Origin: Ctena decussata
Lineage: Eukaryota > Mollusca > Bivalvia > Lucinida > Lucinidae
Length of the DNA stretch: 64,000 nt
Direction of reading: 5' to 3'
Assembly: GCA_963989385.1 (NCBI GenBank)
Contig: OZ022508.1
Coordinates: 52,305,087 to 52,369,086 of the forward strand
Both the position numbers and the translations under genes were made by a program. Under the pieces are notes generated by a model, which was given only the letters and a program-made list of their open reading frames with translations, ran no database searches and was not told where the DNA came from. Each line of letters starts with the position of its first letter. The first letter of the stretch is position 1. Below are positions 12,962 to 25,700 of this stretch, piece by piece.

Positions 12962-13792
12962 ATAGTCCGTTTGCTCCCAAGTGCAAACGTGGTTTTGCTT
13001 ATTTTCTCGAAAACCATGGAAGTTCCTCAAATGTTCTATTGTCCTAATGATTCCCATAACTATACGTAACTCTTATTTTCTCGAAAACCATGAAAGTTCC
13101 ATCCAAAGTTCTATTGTCCTAATATTCCCATTACTATACATAATAGAATACGAAAAATCGAAATTTTTGGATGCTTTTGTAAAATATTTTCCATTAACAA
13201 TAATGCAGAAACTAAGCAGTTTCACTGAAGGGCGTCATATGCTTGTTAGAACAGCCAAAATATTGTTGATAGGCAATAGCATAAACTCGTTGTTTACTAC
13301 AGGTGTGGGCGTATATGAATGAAATAGTAAAATGTATTCACCTGTCCGCACGCGTAACGCATGCTGTCACTGGTTAGATGATACTATGTTGTACATTGAA
13401 CTTGTATAGTTTTGCCAGTAAAAGGTTTCAAAATTTGCTAGTATATGGGTGAAACAAAATGTAGAAAAAAATTATTCACAAAAAATTTAAATTAATTATG
13501 CACATTTTGTCTATGGATAGCATACATTGGTCACATGCTCTTATACGTAAGACTTAACGGGAATTCCAACAGCCAACTTTTACTCCCATGTAATTAAGAG
13601 GTGAAAATGACATAGTTTAGGTCCATTTTTGTATGGAAACTTTTTTTATGCAAAGCCTCACAATTTTACAAAATTATGATTTTGTTATGTATAGGATGAA
13701 AATTAAGAATAAGCAATTCAAAACTCTTCTGCCTTTAACCAATTTTGAGAAAGTCTTGGGGATGCTGTTTGCATTTGGGAGCAAACGGACTA
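12962..13792. mobile_element. Non-autonomous TIR element, AGTCCGTTTGCTCCC ends
   Basis: Left end TATAGTCCGTTTGCTCCC and right end GGGAGCAAACGGACTATA are inverted over about 27 bp, one mismatch. Interior is 780 bp AT-rich with a tandem duplication of TTTTCTCGAAAACCATG (13000-13100). No transposase. Confidence 0.8.
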
Positions 13793-13879
13793 TACAGATT
13801 TTCAAGACAAGCAGCCATCCTGTATAAAATACCAATCACTGACACACAAATACTTAAGCAACTAGTGAATACTCTAAAC

Positions 13880-14110
13880 ATACTGCTCTTAACACTTAAA
13901 GTGCCAAAAAAGCTGACAATAAAAATTATGCAGAATTTCAAACAATTTTGTTCAAGCCTATATTGAAAATTCAAAGACTAGTGGGCAAAGAGTGTATATC
14001 AAGATGAGGTGGGTCATGAATAGCCACCTCATCTGGATCTACACTGTTTGCAAATTCCATTATTACCAGTTTTGGCACTTTAAGTGCAAAATAGTGACAC
14101 ATAGGTTAGT
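13880..14110. repeat. MITE with ACTTAAAGTGCCAAAA ends, copy 1
   Basis: Left end ACACTTAAAGTGCCAAAA, right end TTTTGGCACTTTAAGTG, inner word CCACCTCATCTGGATC and CACTGTTTGC. Copies at about 38120-38345, 40430-40520 and 45985-46180; a related hairpin at 55020-55110. Confidence 0.75.
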
Positions 14111-14164
14111 TATCCACAGAAATAAATACATGAAGTGACTAGAAATATAATAATCTTATAAACT

Positions 14165-14410
14165 GTATATGAGCCGCAACACGAGAAAACCAACAATGTG
14201 GTTGTGCGCCCAGCGCAGACTCAGATCAGCCTGAGCATTCGCCCAGGCTGATAAGTCTTCGCTGTCCTCATGGCGGTAGCTTAGACGCTTAGCTACCCTT
14301 TATGCGCTAAGCAAAGAGTTTGATCAGACTGGGCGGATGCCCAGGCTGATCTAAGTCTGCGCTGGGCGCACAACCACACTGTTGGTTTTCTCGTGTCGCG
14401 GCTCATATGT
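14165..14410. repeat. CACGAGAAAACC MITE, copy 2 (best preserved)
   Basis: Ends ATGAGCCGCAACACGAG and CGTGTCGCGGCTCAT are inverted. Nearly the whole 240 bp is palindromic around GCTTAGACGCTTAGC. Confidence 0.88.
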
Positions 14411-14696
14411 TCCAGGACATCTACAAGGGCTTTTAAGGGCAAGTTACAATAAATTGAAGCATATTAATAATCAATTTAAATAAAAACACAAATATTTTGT
14501 GAATTTGTTTTAAGCCACCATTGGGCAATGAAAAACATTTAGCAATACTGTCCATGAAGCCTGACTCCATGGCTTCTTGATGACATTTAGCTAAGTAATG
14601 ATTTTCATCACCCCTTGAAAGCTCAATACTTTATTTACATTTTATTCATTCTAATTCAAGTTTTTTCACAACCTACGTTGACAAATGGAGAACTAG

Positions 14697-17348
14697 AAAC
14701 ATGGTAACTAATAGGGCCCCGCCTTTAAATATCTTCAACAATTTTAAAATTAGAGAGCGAACACGTTTTCCAGACTGTAAACTACAAAAGGGAATAATTC
14801 CATAAAAAAATGTAGATGAAGTTAGTTCTTATTCTCTGCTCAGTGTTGATGCTTTATATTATGTACAAGTTCTATGAAAATATCTTTGATGCTTTTAAAG
14901 CTATAGAGCGTACATGATTTCTATATTCAAAATTACAAAGGGGCATAATTCAGTAACAAATGCAGGCAGAGTTAGGATTCTTGTTCTCTGCACATTGTCT
15001 GATGATGCTTTACATCTGTACCCAGTCATGTGAAAATATCTCTAACGGTTTCAGAGTTAAAGAGCGGACACGATTTCTGTACTCAAAAGTACAAATGGGC
15101 ATAATTCAGTAACAAATGTTAGCAGAATTATGGTTCTTGTTCTCTGCACATGGTCATATGATGCTTTACATTTGTACCAAGTCTCGTGAAAATATCTTTA
15201 ACGGTTTCAGAGTTATGGAGCAGACACAATTTCTGCCCTCAAAATTCAAAGGGGCATAATTCAGTAAATAATGTAGACAAAGTTATGGTTCCTTTCTCTG
15301 CATATTGACTGATGATGCTTTACATTTGTACCAAGTCTCTTGAAAATATCTCTAATAATTTACCGTATTTCTTCGGCTATAAGACGGGGATTTTTCCCGC
15401 CGAAATGACCCTCAAAATTTGCCCCCGTCTTATAACCGAGGCTTTGGACACCCTGGCTATTTTCACCAAAGTCCCTGAGCAGCTGGTCATGGTATACAAG
15501 GCGCTCCCAAGTTATGTCCAGGTGCATCGCAAAACCCAATAGGTGACCTCTAGTACCGATCACATGAAAGGATGCCGTATGCAAACACTGATTGCATCTA
15601 GCAAAACCGAATTTCTCTACTGTGTGCCCTCATTAAACTCCTTTTGAATTCCAAATCCACAAACAGTGTGTAACATTATCATCTTTATTTTTTTTCCCTA
15701 AACATTCATATGGGTATTTTTCTGCAACCTAGACGTAAAACGTAAGGCACTTTTACTCTTTATCTGTCGGTATTAATATCCTGATTTGACCCGAGTGACC
15801 TGTCAAAACTGAGTCGGTTATGTAATTATTTTGTGAGCAGTATTGATCGAGCTGTAGGAAAGATCAAAGAAGCCGCAACAAGCGAGCCGGTCAATGACCT
15901 TTAGCTGACACAATTATGTTTGTTGAACTACTGGTGCTGGATTTGGATATTGACTGTATTTATGCTAAATATTCGGCTAGTGAATAAAAACAAAATCTGT
16001 TTAATATGGATTCTTCCAATCTTCAAACTGGGATACAGGAATATGTTTTCTCCATTTGTGTACATGCAAAGCTAAATTTAACTTACGGAAATACGACTTT
16101 TGCTCATACTGGATAAAATGATGAGGTAATTAATCCAAGATATTTATGCACATTACGGTAACTGCATAGCAGACCAGTTTAAATATATGTAGACATCGGT
16201 GACCGGTGATGACCTTTGGGGAATTTAGTAGTAAATCTAGCACCTCAGCAGAATGAATTAACGGGGCGCCAATCATCAGTCCATGTTGGGGAATTGGCAA
16301 AAAATAGGCCCGTCTTATAGGCAAGGCTAAGCAAAATACTTGCCCAGACAGTCCAAAAAACACCCCCGTCTTATAAACGACTCGCCCTATAGCCGAAGAA
16401 ATACGGTAAGAGTTATGAAGAGGACACAATTTCTGTACTCAAAATTACAAAGGGGCATAATTCAGTAAATAATGTAGGCAGAGTTATGGTTCTTGTTCTG
16501 TGCACATTGCCTGATGATGCTTTACATTTGTACCAAGTCTCGTGAAAATATTTCTAATAATTTCAGAGTTATGAAGCGGACACGATTTCTGTACTCAAAA
16601 TTACACAGGGGCATAATCCAGTAAAAAAATGTAGGCAGAGTTAAGGTTCTTGTTCTCTGCAAATCGTCTGATGATGCCTTACATTTGTACCAAGTCTTGT
16701 GAAAATATCTCTAATAGTTTCAGAGTTATGAAGCGGACACGATTTCTGTACTCAAAATTACAAAGGGGAATAATTCAGTAAATAATGTAGGCAGAGTTAT
16801 GGTTCTTGTTCTCTGCACATCGCCTGATGATGCTTTACATTTGTACCAAGTCTCGTGAAAATATTTCTAATAATTTCAGAGTTATGAAGCGGACACGATT
16901 TCTGTATTCAAAATTTCAAAGGGGCATAATTCAGTAGAAAATGTAGGCAGAGTTATGGTGCTTGTTCTCTGCACATCGTCTGATGATGCTTTACATTTGT
17001 ACCAAGTCTTGTGAAAACATCTCTGATAGTTTCAGAGTTATGAAGCGGACACGATTTCTGTACTCAAAATTGCAAAGGGGCATAATTCAGAAAAAAAGTA
17101 GAGTTATGGTTCTTGTTCTCTGCACATCGTCTAATGATGCTTTACATTTGTACCAAGTCTCGTGAAAATACCTCTGACGGTTTCAGAGTTATTGAGCGGA
17201 CACGAAATGATGACGGACGGACAGACAGACGGACGGACAAGGTGATTACTATTACTATAGGGCCTCCGCAGACTTCGTCTGGCGGGGCCCTAAGGACAAG
17301 GTGATTACTATAGGGCCTCCGCAGACTTCGTCTGGCGGAGCCCTAATA
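14697..17348. mobile_element. GGGCCCCGCC element with internal tandem repeats, copy 2
   Basis: Same left end as 6440 (AACTAGAAACATGGTAAC then GGGCCCCGCC) and right end GGCGGGGCCCTAA, here duplicated in tandem (two ends at about 17293 and 17345). About ten 150-155-bp modules. Interrupted by the 15361-16408 insertion. Confidence 0.8.
15361..16408. mobile_element. Nested TIR element, CCGTATTTCTTCGG ends
   Basis: Left end TACCGTATTTCTTCGGCTAT and the right end its inverse, about 21 bp perfect, inserted inside one tandem module of the host element. Flanked by TA on both sides. Subterminal TATAAGACGGG words recur several times. About 1.05 kb with no transposase. The TA target suggests a Tc1/mariner-like or similar mobiliser (inference). 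Confidence 0.85.
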
Positions 17349-17349
17349 A

Positions 17350-19060
17350 ATACCTATAACGTCAAATTGGGAACAGTGGCAACTGCCATTCCTTTACAAC
17401 AATGGGTGTTCAACAACACATAACATCAAGACATTATTTAAAAACACTGTCATTGGCTGACATGCTGAAAGAGGGTGCTTCATTGCTACCCTGTTTTTCA
17501 TTGAGAACTGAACTGTGTCAAGTCTAACAGCTTCATTTAAGGCTTGAGAATAAGTAAATAAAGTGAGATGAAATGAGTGACTGTCAGACGTTAAGCTGTT
17601 TTTCAGAATCAAGGTTTAATATATCAGGGGGTTTGATTATGGTTTAACTTTGTCATGTAAAGCATTTTTACTGCATGAATATTATAAATACATTGCATAT
17701 AATATTTTCGTATACAGGATACAGAGATATGATTTATTGTAATTGATTTCTATTTTTGTGGATTTACTGATGCATGAACATGACTTGAATCACTTGCAAA
17801 CTGAATAAATCCCAAAATGTGTGTGCGATCTGCTGGCATTTAAACACTGATAAAAGTACAAAATACAATAGTTTCATTTCTTATTTCTTATGGCACTTAT
17901 GTGTTTTAATTTCAACTTTGTCATGGCGAAGACTTCCAAGAATTTCCAAGTTTCCAGTCCAGGGGATTTAACATCCAATAGCTCTCAAAAAAACATATAG
18001 CGCTAAATCAGCATTACTAATCCAGTTAATATTTACGTCCTACATATCAATTCTGATATAATGAAGTAAGCATTCAATTTTTAGTACAAGTCACAAATGA
18101 ACATTAATGACAAGTGACATTAGTGGCCACCTCGAATGGCTGCACAAAGTTTCATTTTCTCATTGCATAGATGTGCCAGGTGAAATTGGAAATTGGTAAA
18201 TCAACCCTATGGTTTCAGAGGTCCTTTGAAAATATGGATGAATGTTTGATGTACAAAAATTGTCAACCAGCAGGAAAAATAAACAATAACTGGTGGTGAC
18301 TAATCAGATACCAGTAAGACAGTAAGAAATTTACAATGCTTTTTGTATTCTCAAATCTTTGTTGTTGCACCTGTTTCAAAAAGGAAATTGGGTACTCAAC
18401 TTGGCATGTTGCAATGTTCCAGTTTCAGTCTTTACCCAACTTTGTCACATACAATATATTAATGTTATAAATAGCAACACAAAACACAGACATTTCAAAA
18501 GCTTCTTTCACTTCAGGATAACAGAAAAAAATACTGTTTCCAATGCATTAAATGATATTGCCTTAACTATTTGTAGCTTTTGCTTTCCTTTTCTACAGCC
18601 ACAATGACAATGAGAAAAATATGTTGATTATTTCCAAGACGTGGACTATATGGATATCACTTCCTACACATGGAATGCATGGATATTACTTGTTCATTCT
18701 ACATCTCGCTAATCCAAGCTTTTGAATATCAACACAATGAATGAAATAATTCAAACATAAACTTGATTCTTACTATGACTCACATCACATTTATCTTACT
18801 TATTTCTCATCTATAAAATCTTCTAGATGAATGATCATTGAAATATGTTGTCTTTTACAACACCCCATGGTGTCGAAAGAGTTACAGATCCATAGTCTTA
18901 TATATATTGCAAAATTAACTGGTTTAATAGCTTTTTGCTTGAACTTCAGATCACATGCTATTTGTATTAATTAGACTTTGCAACATTGGAATATAGATTC
19001 AGAAAAGTCAGATGGTTTTCTTTTGAATCGTATTTGTATAAAATAGTTTGTATACATCTA
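17350..19060. other. Unique AT-rich region, no gene recognised
   Basis: Short open frames only (17394-17612 minus, 18359-18607 plus). A pyrimidine tract with CTACAG at about 18575-18600 looks like a splice acceptor but no reading frame supports it. Confidence 0.4.
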
Positions 19061-19061
19061 C

Positions 19062-19270
19062 CATAAAATCTTTAATATTGGGACAGTTCTGAGCAAACCG
19101 TGCAGATCCAGATCAGACTGCTCCTAAAAGGAGCTGTCTGATCAGGGTCTACACTGTCATTCCATCTGCATCTTTTGGTCCCATTACAGTATTGTAAAAC
19201 TAAACTGTTCCATTTTAGGACAATAATGGTACTTGTACTTAGTGTAGGTGTCCCAATTTTTTAAGGTATG
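19062..19270. repeat. GATCAGACTGCTCC MITE, inverted copy
   Basis: AATATTGGGACAG at the left, CAGATCAGACTGCTCC with inverse CTGTCTGATCAGGG, and AGGTGTCCCAAT at the right. Located just downstream of the LRRIQ1 poly(A) signal. Confidence 0.75.
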
Positions 19271-19364
19271 TCTTTGTATAATGTTCCAAAAAACTACCCC
19301 TCCAAGGAAGAATAACTGAATTATTTGTCTCTCTTCTCAAAGAAATTTGAAAGCTGACTTCACT

Positions 19365-19677
19365 CTGGACTATAGCTTGTCCTTTATTATGTACATTTGC
19401 AAATGAACACCAGCAGAACTGACTAACGAAATATCATGTGATTGTGCTAAAGTTACTATGCCTCGAACCACCGTAACTTGCTCTGACTGGTTTCCAGCAA
19501 CTCCTCAAAAAGCCTAATGGCCGACAACCAGAATTTAATCTGATTGGTCAGTTCTTTATACATGGTAGGAAATGCCAGTCCATAGAAGCTATAGTTCCAA
19601 GTGAAGTCAGTTTAAGATTAGCAGCTCTGGAGTGGTGCCGCTAGAGTAGTCTCCCTTCAGATAGGGGTCGAAACATC
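19365..19677 (-). other. LRRIQ1: LRRIQ1 3' UTR (inferred)
   Basis: Sequence downstream of the TGA with no further open frame, ending about 15-20 nt past the AATAAA at 19383-19388. The extent is inferred from the signal only. Confidence 0.5.
19383..19388 (-). terminator. Poly(A) signal AATAAA
   Basis: TTTATT on the plus strand gives AATAAA on the coding strand, about 290 nt after the LRRIQ1 stop. It is the first canonical hexamer I noticed downstream of the stop. Confidence 0.5.
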
Positions 19678-19769
19678 TCAGTGTCTCTCTCCTCGTTTCT
19701 TTCCACCTCCCCACCCTGTTGACTGATTGACCTTGGCTGACCTCCAGGACATTCTCTCCTTAACCTTCA
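19678..19769 (-). CDS. LRRIQ1: LRRIQ1 terminal coding exon
   Basis: Residues 1258-1287 and the TGA stop (19678-19680). Encodes VKVKERMSWRSAKVNQ followed by STGWGGGKKRGERH. Acceptor CTCCAACAG. The Trp-Gly-Gly-Gly-basic C terminus looks conserved in character and is the end of the protein. Confidence 0.85.
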
Positions 19770-22700
19770 CTGTTGGAGCAGAATTTGACTGGATTGGTGG
19801 AAGCTTATTTGTTACTGAAGATGCTGAAAACAAAATTTGTTTGTTTTTATTGACAGTTGAAAGAAGTTAGAATCCATGATTCAAAGGTACTATGTTCAGC
19901 CCAGCTGTCATTAGTATGATAGAATGTGAGACCTTGCTGTTTTATTCAGGTGTATGGGCACTCCACTACATTTGTCAACTAGTTTTACACAGGGGAACAA
20001 CTTCTAAGACTTCCTGTTTGCTTTCCTGATAAAGCAACCCTTCCAAAATGTAAAAAATGTCCGAAAACAAATTTACTCAAACTGGATTGAGGGATTATGA
20101 GTTTGCGAACTTGTGAATTTCTATGTCAAAAGAGACAGCAGTACTTTATTATTCATTTAACTTAATTTTCCTGGACATATCAGCAAAATTACTATAAATG
20201 GGTGTAGGGCCCAGTTGTTCAAAGCATTCTTAGTTTAATGATTTATTAGGTTTTGCGCTGCAAAGCACCTGGCATTTTTGTTTTTCTGCCAAATGAAAAA
20301 AGGCTGCAGTGTTTTTGCATTACATTTAAAAAATATCATTTAGTTTGCTAACAGTGACATTAGTTTTGAACAAATGGGCCAAAGGCTTTATTTTTCAATA
20401 TTTACTTGCCACAGACTTCCCTTAAGTAAACCATTTAGAGAAACTAGCTTCATACATCAATGAATGACAACTGATTGATTGCATTGTCTTCCGGTGATGT
20501 CTTAGGTAAACAAATGTCTTGATTGGTCCATGTAATGTTTGATTGCACGTCATGGCGATTGCTGTTTAACATACTGGCCGAACACGTCATAACATACTGT
20601 TTTCCACCCATATTTTGCATATTCTACACTAAATCACCATGAAAACAGCATAGAAAGGGTCTAAAAATAAAGTGCAAATATATGAATCAAAATTTGACTT
20701 TTTGGCATTATGAAGAAGCCAGTGGTTGTCACTAAAATTTTACAAGATGCGCTTTGCACTTCATGGAATTTTAGCTCCCCCGTACTGCCCTTACTGGCTT
20801 CATTACATGATGAATGCCAAATAATAAAATTTTGATTCCTAATTATTACCTGATCCTACTGAAAATCTTCTTCTCTGGTCCCCAGCTGTACTCACACTGT
20901 CTACTGACTGAAGCTCTATAGACCCAGGACCACTCTGTGACAAGGAAAACAGTATGCTGGGTTTTATTATGTAAGCTGTTTCACTTTACTTGTTTAACAT
21001 GTATGGTACATTTCCATATGTTTTGCCCTTTTTTAAAGAGAAACAACTTTTGTGACTTTCTGATTGCTTACCTGAATTTTTTTGTACAGTGACACAAAAA
21101 AGAAACATCCTTTATAAGGTTTTCTGTCTTTTGAACAAGTAAAGTTGTCAGCCAAAAGTAATAAAATATTTCCCGAACGTCTGGCAGACAAAGTTGCAAT
21201 TGTTTTAATTTTTCTCCATAGCCACAAGGTTTATCGAACCTAATAAGAAAACAGCTTTTTTAATCCTCAGCAGCATTGAATTCAACTAAACATGAAACTT
21301 TTTGCGTTAAACGAGAATAGGAAACGTCAGAAAACTAAAAAATAAACTTTAAAAACAAATACCGTTGATTAAATGAACAAGAAAGCAGCCCAAAGTCATC
21401 GATTTATAAAATTATCTCCCTTTGAATTAAATTAACAACAATTTTAGGACCTCCATATTTCCATAGCCATTCATTATTTTGATGCCATTTTTGTTTTAAT
21501 TGGCTACTCTTGTGTACGATCATGACACCAGGCATCAGAAAACCCAAATTAAGGCTGAAATCTGAAATCCGGGTTCACTAAAGTCCCGTTTTATACACCC
21601 TACCTTTAACAGAAAAGTAGTCAAGTAACTTTGTGACAAACTTTTTGCGAGGCTAGATGATAGTAATTTCAATGCTATTGATGGCTAGAAATTAAATTTA
21701 AAGTAGTCCTATGCCATTGGCTTCCAAACTGATGGACAAACAAGGTAATGTCTGTATCTACGCACAGTCATGCTTGATGCTTGGTGACATCACTTTCCAT
21801 GACAGATTTATGCCAGTGGTCTTGACAGTAAGGAATGCATCTAACCATCATAAAATTTCAGCAGCATGTCTGCTCAGTGATGCTGAGATGTGTTGTGATG
21901 GTTAAAACATGAAGAACACACAAGATACTGATTTCGGAACTTTTAAAATTTGGGTACTGGTGCTTGCAGCTTTGTCATTGGCGCTGATTTTCATAGAATG
22001 GATTTCTGGTTGGCGCATGCCATTGCTAAATGATCGACAATATTGAAGCAAACCATTTGAAGGAAATGCCTACATGATTTTGAAATGAACAGACACAAAA
22101 TTTGTTAAGCGGACGTTTCTTGTTTGTGTCAGTATATTTCTTCTTTCTATTAACACAAATGATTTATTCGGAGGCAGAATGGTGTTTAAACAAAGCAAGG
22201 GACTAAAAGTTAGATAATACTGTCTTCCACAGATTCACTTGTTTTACTTTTCTGTACTCCATCACTGAGCCCTTATCATGGTGAATAGTTGACAAAACTG
22301 ACTTAAAATAGTCAGAGGATCTGACTTCACTCCTGGTTTTTATTAACTATGGAGAAAATGACACCTGGAGCAAGAAATCTTTGAAGGAAAATGTCATTAT
22401 TCAAAGTATGGAGGATAAAAAAAATGAACAAATACAGAGAAGGAGAGGCATGCGAAGGTTACTTCTTGATCTTTAGGATATAATTCAGTGATGATCATTT
22501 ACCAAATATTAACACTAGCTAAAACAGTTGCCATGGATACCTTTGACAAAAAGTCATTATTCATAACTCAGAGAAAGAGGAAAATGGGATCACATCAAGA
22601 AAGATTACTGTCATAATTCAAAGAATAGAAAGAAAAACTAACAAATATGGGAAAAAATGCTTAAGAAAATTGGTTCTCAATCCAACACTATAAGAAGCCA

Positions 22701-25700
22701 TTGCTAACCTGCACGCCTGTAGTCTTGAATACAGAATATAAGTACGTAGAACAAAACTTTTGTCCCTTTGAGGTTAAGTAATTTCTTGTGAAGCTGCAAA
22801 GAGTACAAATCCTGAGCAGACTACACTGTTTCCTCCTGCATTTCTTGTCCAATATTTAGGGTCAGTATAAAGGAACATTTCTCTATGAAATATGACAAAG
22901 TTCAGTCCTTCCACTTACCACTAGCTGTACTCTTCTACCAGCCTGAACATCAGGGAGATTATTCTCACTAGCAAATCTATGAACTTGATTTAACCTGAAA
23001 GAGCAATATCATGAGTAAATGTACCACATGGTAACAGAAAATGAGCTGGGACATGACAAAACCAACAAAGTGGTATGTGTGCCCAGCAAAGATTCAGATC
23101 AGCCTGAGCATCCGCCCAGTCTGATCAGAGTCATAACTGTGCGCTAAGGTAAGGTTCTAAGCTACCTCATTGTGGACAGCGAAGACTCTGATCAGACTGG
23201 GCATATGCCCAGGTTGATCTGAATCTCTGATCAGACTTTGTTGGTTTTCTCATGTCGTGCCTAAATAGTCAAGATAACGAGTGGCCAATATACATGTATC
23301 TGTGTAGGATGATTAGAGTTATCGCTTTCTGTCTTTATGTTAATTCAAATTAATGTTTATTCATTCGTAAATCTATCCATTTATATCATAGTTTTGAGTT
23401 AAGTTTGTTTTAATTTGCTTAGGTGGCAGCACTGGCAAGGGGTATATGGAAACCATGTTCACTTCTTCTAGAATGCTGTAGTTGTATTTATGTTTGTAAA
23501 ACTAGAAAGTAGTGACTGGTGACTCAGCCCTGGGTCCTCGTCGTGATGCTTATGTGCACTCATAAGGCTTTGCAACGTTTCTGACTAGTTTCGTCAGATT
23601 ATTCTGACTCCTCAGAGATTTTCGTGTTTGAAATAGCCTGTTGCTTGCTTGTTTATATTGTCCCGCGCGCCGCTCACGTGATCCGCGCCGAAAACGGCGC
23701 TCCCTGTCACGTGAGCGGCCCAGGGCCGCTCTAAACGGCTCCGAATTAGCACGTGAGTGGTGCTCACTTGGTCACGTGAGCGGCCCCATTGTTGTGTGAG
23801 CGGCCATAAGCCTCCCACGTGAGCGGCGCTGGACCGATCACGTGAGAGGTACCGCCGATAACGCGAGCAGTGCCGAATTGGCACCGCTCACGTGATCGGC
23901 GCCGTTGATCACGTGAGCGGCGCCAAACCGGCACCGCTCACGTGAGCGTGACCGCTCACACAACACGGATTTACTGTTCTGTAGACAAACAATTCTTCGT
24001 AGCAATGTCATCTTTTTTGACGTTTTTTTGCGGTTGCAACAGGAGGTAATATTACAATATTGTCTCTCCTGATGCATATAAGCTATAAAAGTGTTTACTT
24101 ATGTCTTATTATAGTGTGTGGCGACATCTTTTTTGATTGTTTTACGGGGAAACAATAAACTAAAGAATGCTGGGTAACAGTTTACTATTTAACATTGATG
24201 TGGCAGCTTTGTGTCTATATAGGCTTCTTGAGCGTATGTTCGCTTGCATCAACCTCCCTGTCTTGTAGGTGCCATTTTTGTATGTTGCTAAGAGACGTTT
24301 AGCTGTTACGTTAATGACGTTATGAAGCCAATAGACGTTAAGCTGTAGCCTTGTTAAGCTAGCAATTGGTCCTTATGCTCAGTGGTGAAGCAGGAGCACT
24401 TGGGGTATAATAGAATACGGAGTGACTGGAAAACTCCGGCTTTACCCCTGAACATTGATCCTATTCGGACATTCGTAGTTTGTGGAGCTGATAGACCCAG
24501 TGGAGCTCCTTTCTCCGACGGACGGCAGTGCTTTTTTCACTGTCAGGGTCTGATGCTAAAATTTCAACAATCTGAAATTTCATATGTTGTAGGGAGTAGT
24601 TGTTAGGTTAAAATGACTAGCGACCGGTGTGTCCCTTTTATTGCGGGTGTCACGTTGGTGCTCTATCATTCTGACCTTTGTCTTTCTATTAGTTTCGCCG
24701 ACGTCTTGTTGTTTGCAAAGTTTGCATGTTATTAAATAGACAACATTTCTTGTTGTGCAGTGTCCTCTCAGAGGGAATTTATAATTGTACTATGTGCACG
24801 TATTAGTGAACACTTTAAATTTGTTTCTATCATGTGCAGTATTTACAATTTATCGTAGTACAATCTTGTACTTGTTTTTTTGCGTCAGGCCGTTTTTGCC
24901 CGCGTGTTTTTGAGTGAGTTTTCTCGAAGAATCTGAGAGTGTCATACCAAGCTTTGGTAAAGTCGGTGTCGTCTTTGGCACGAATAGGCCGTTGATCGTA
25001 AGGCCAGATAGTGTGATGTTTCTTTCTATACATTCCCTTAGAAACTCGTTAATTGTCTTGTTCTTGTTAACTTCGACAGATAACCCCTAGTATCTTTGTA
25101 GAGTAGGTGAATTTCTAGTGGATAGCTCCTAAGTTTTCCTCCTCTTTGAGGTTTCTACGTCTCCGTCGTCCCTTGTCCGCTTTTTTGGGCGTTTGTTAGA
25201 CGACTGTGAACTGTCAGAAATCGACGGTGTTGTCAGAGTTAGTCCGCTCATACTGGCGCTGACTGACATATCACTGTTATTCCTTGTTGGATTCTCTGAT
25301 TTGGACTACTGCGACGGTGGACCCAGGTCCGGGCGCTAAGTGTGGGTTATAAAACTAGAAAGTAGTGACTGGTGACTCAGCCCTGGGTCCTCGTCGTGAT
25401 GCTTATGTGCACTCATAAGGCTTTGCAACGTTTCTGACTAGTTTCGTCAGATTATTCTGACTCCTCAGAGATTTTCGTGTTTGAAATAGCCTGTTGCTTG
25501 CTTGTTTATATTGTCCCGCGCGCCGCTCACGTGATCCGCGCCGAAAACGGCGCTCCCTGTCACGTGAGCGGCCCAGGGCCGCTCTAAACGGCTCCGAATT
25601 AGCACGTGAGTGGTGCTCACTTGGTCACGTGAGCGGCCCCATTGTTGTGTGAGCGGCCATAAGCCTCCCACGTGAGCGGCGCTGGACCGATCACGTGAGA

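Noticed and set aside
23612..23884. The 90- and 79-codon frames in each array unit (HVGGLWPLTQQ and NITSCCNRKKTSKK types)
   Set aside because: They run through the CACGTG promoter block and spacer; the apparent repeats HVSGADH are translations of the E-box words. The unit's real coding remnant lies elsewhere in the unit (28489-29297 and equivalents).
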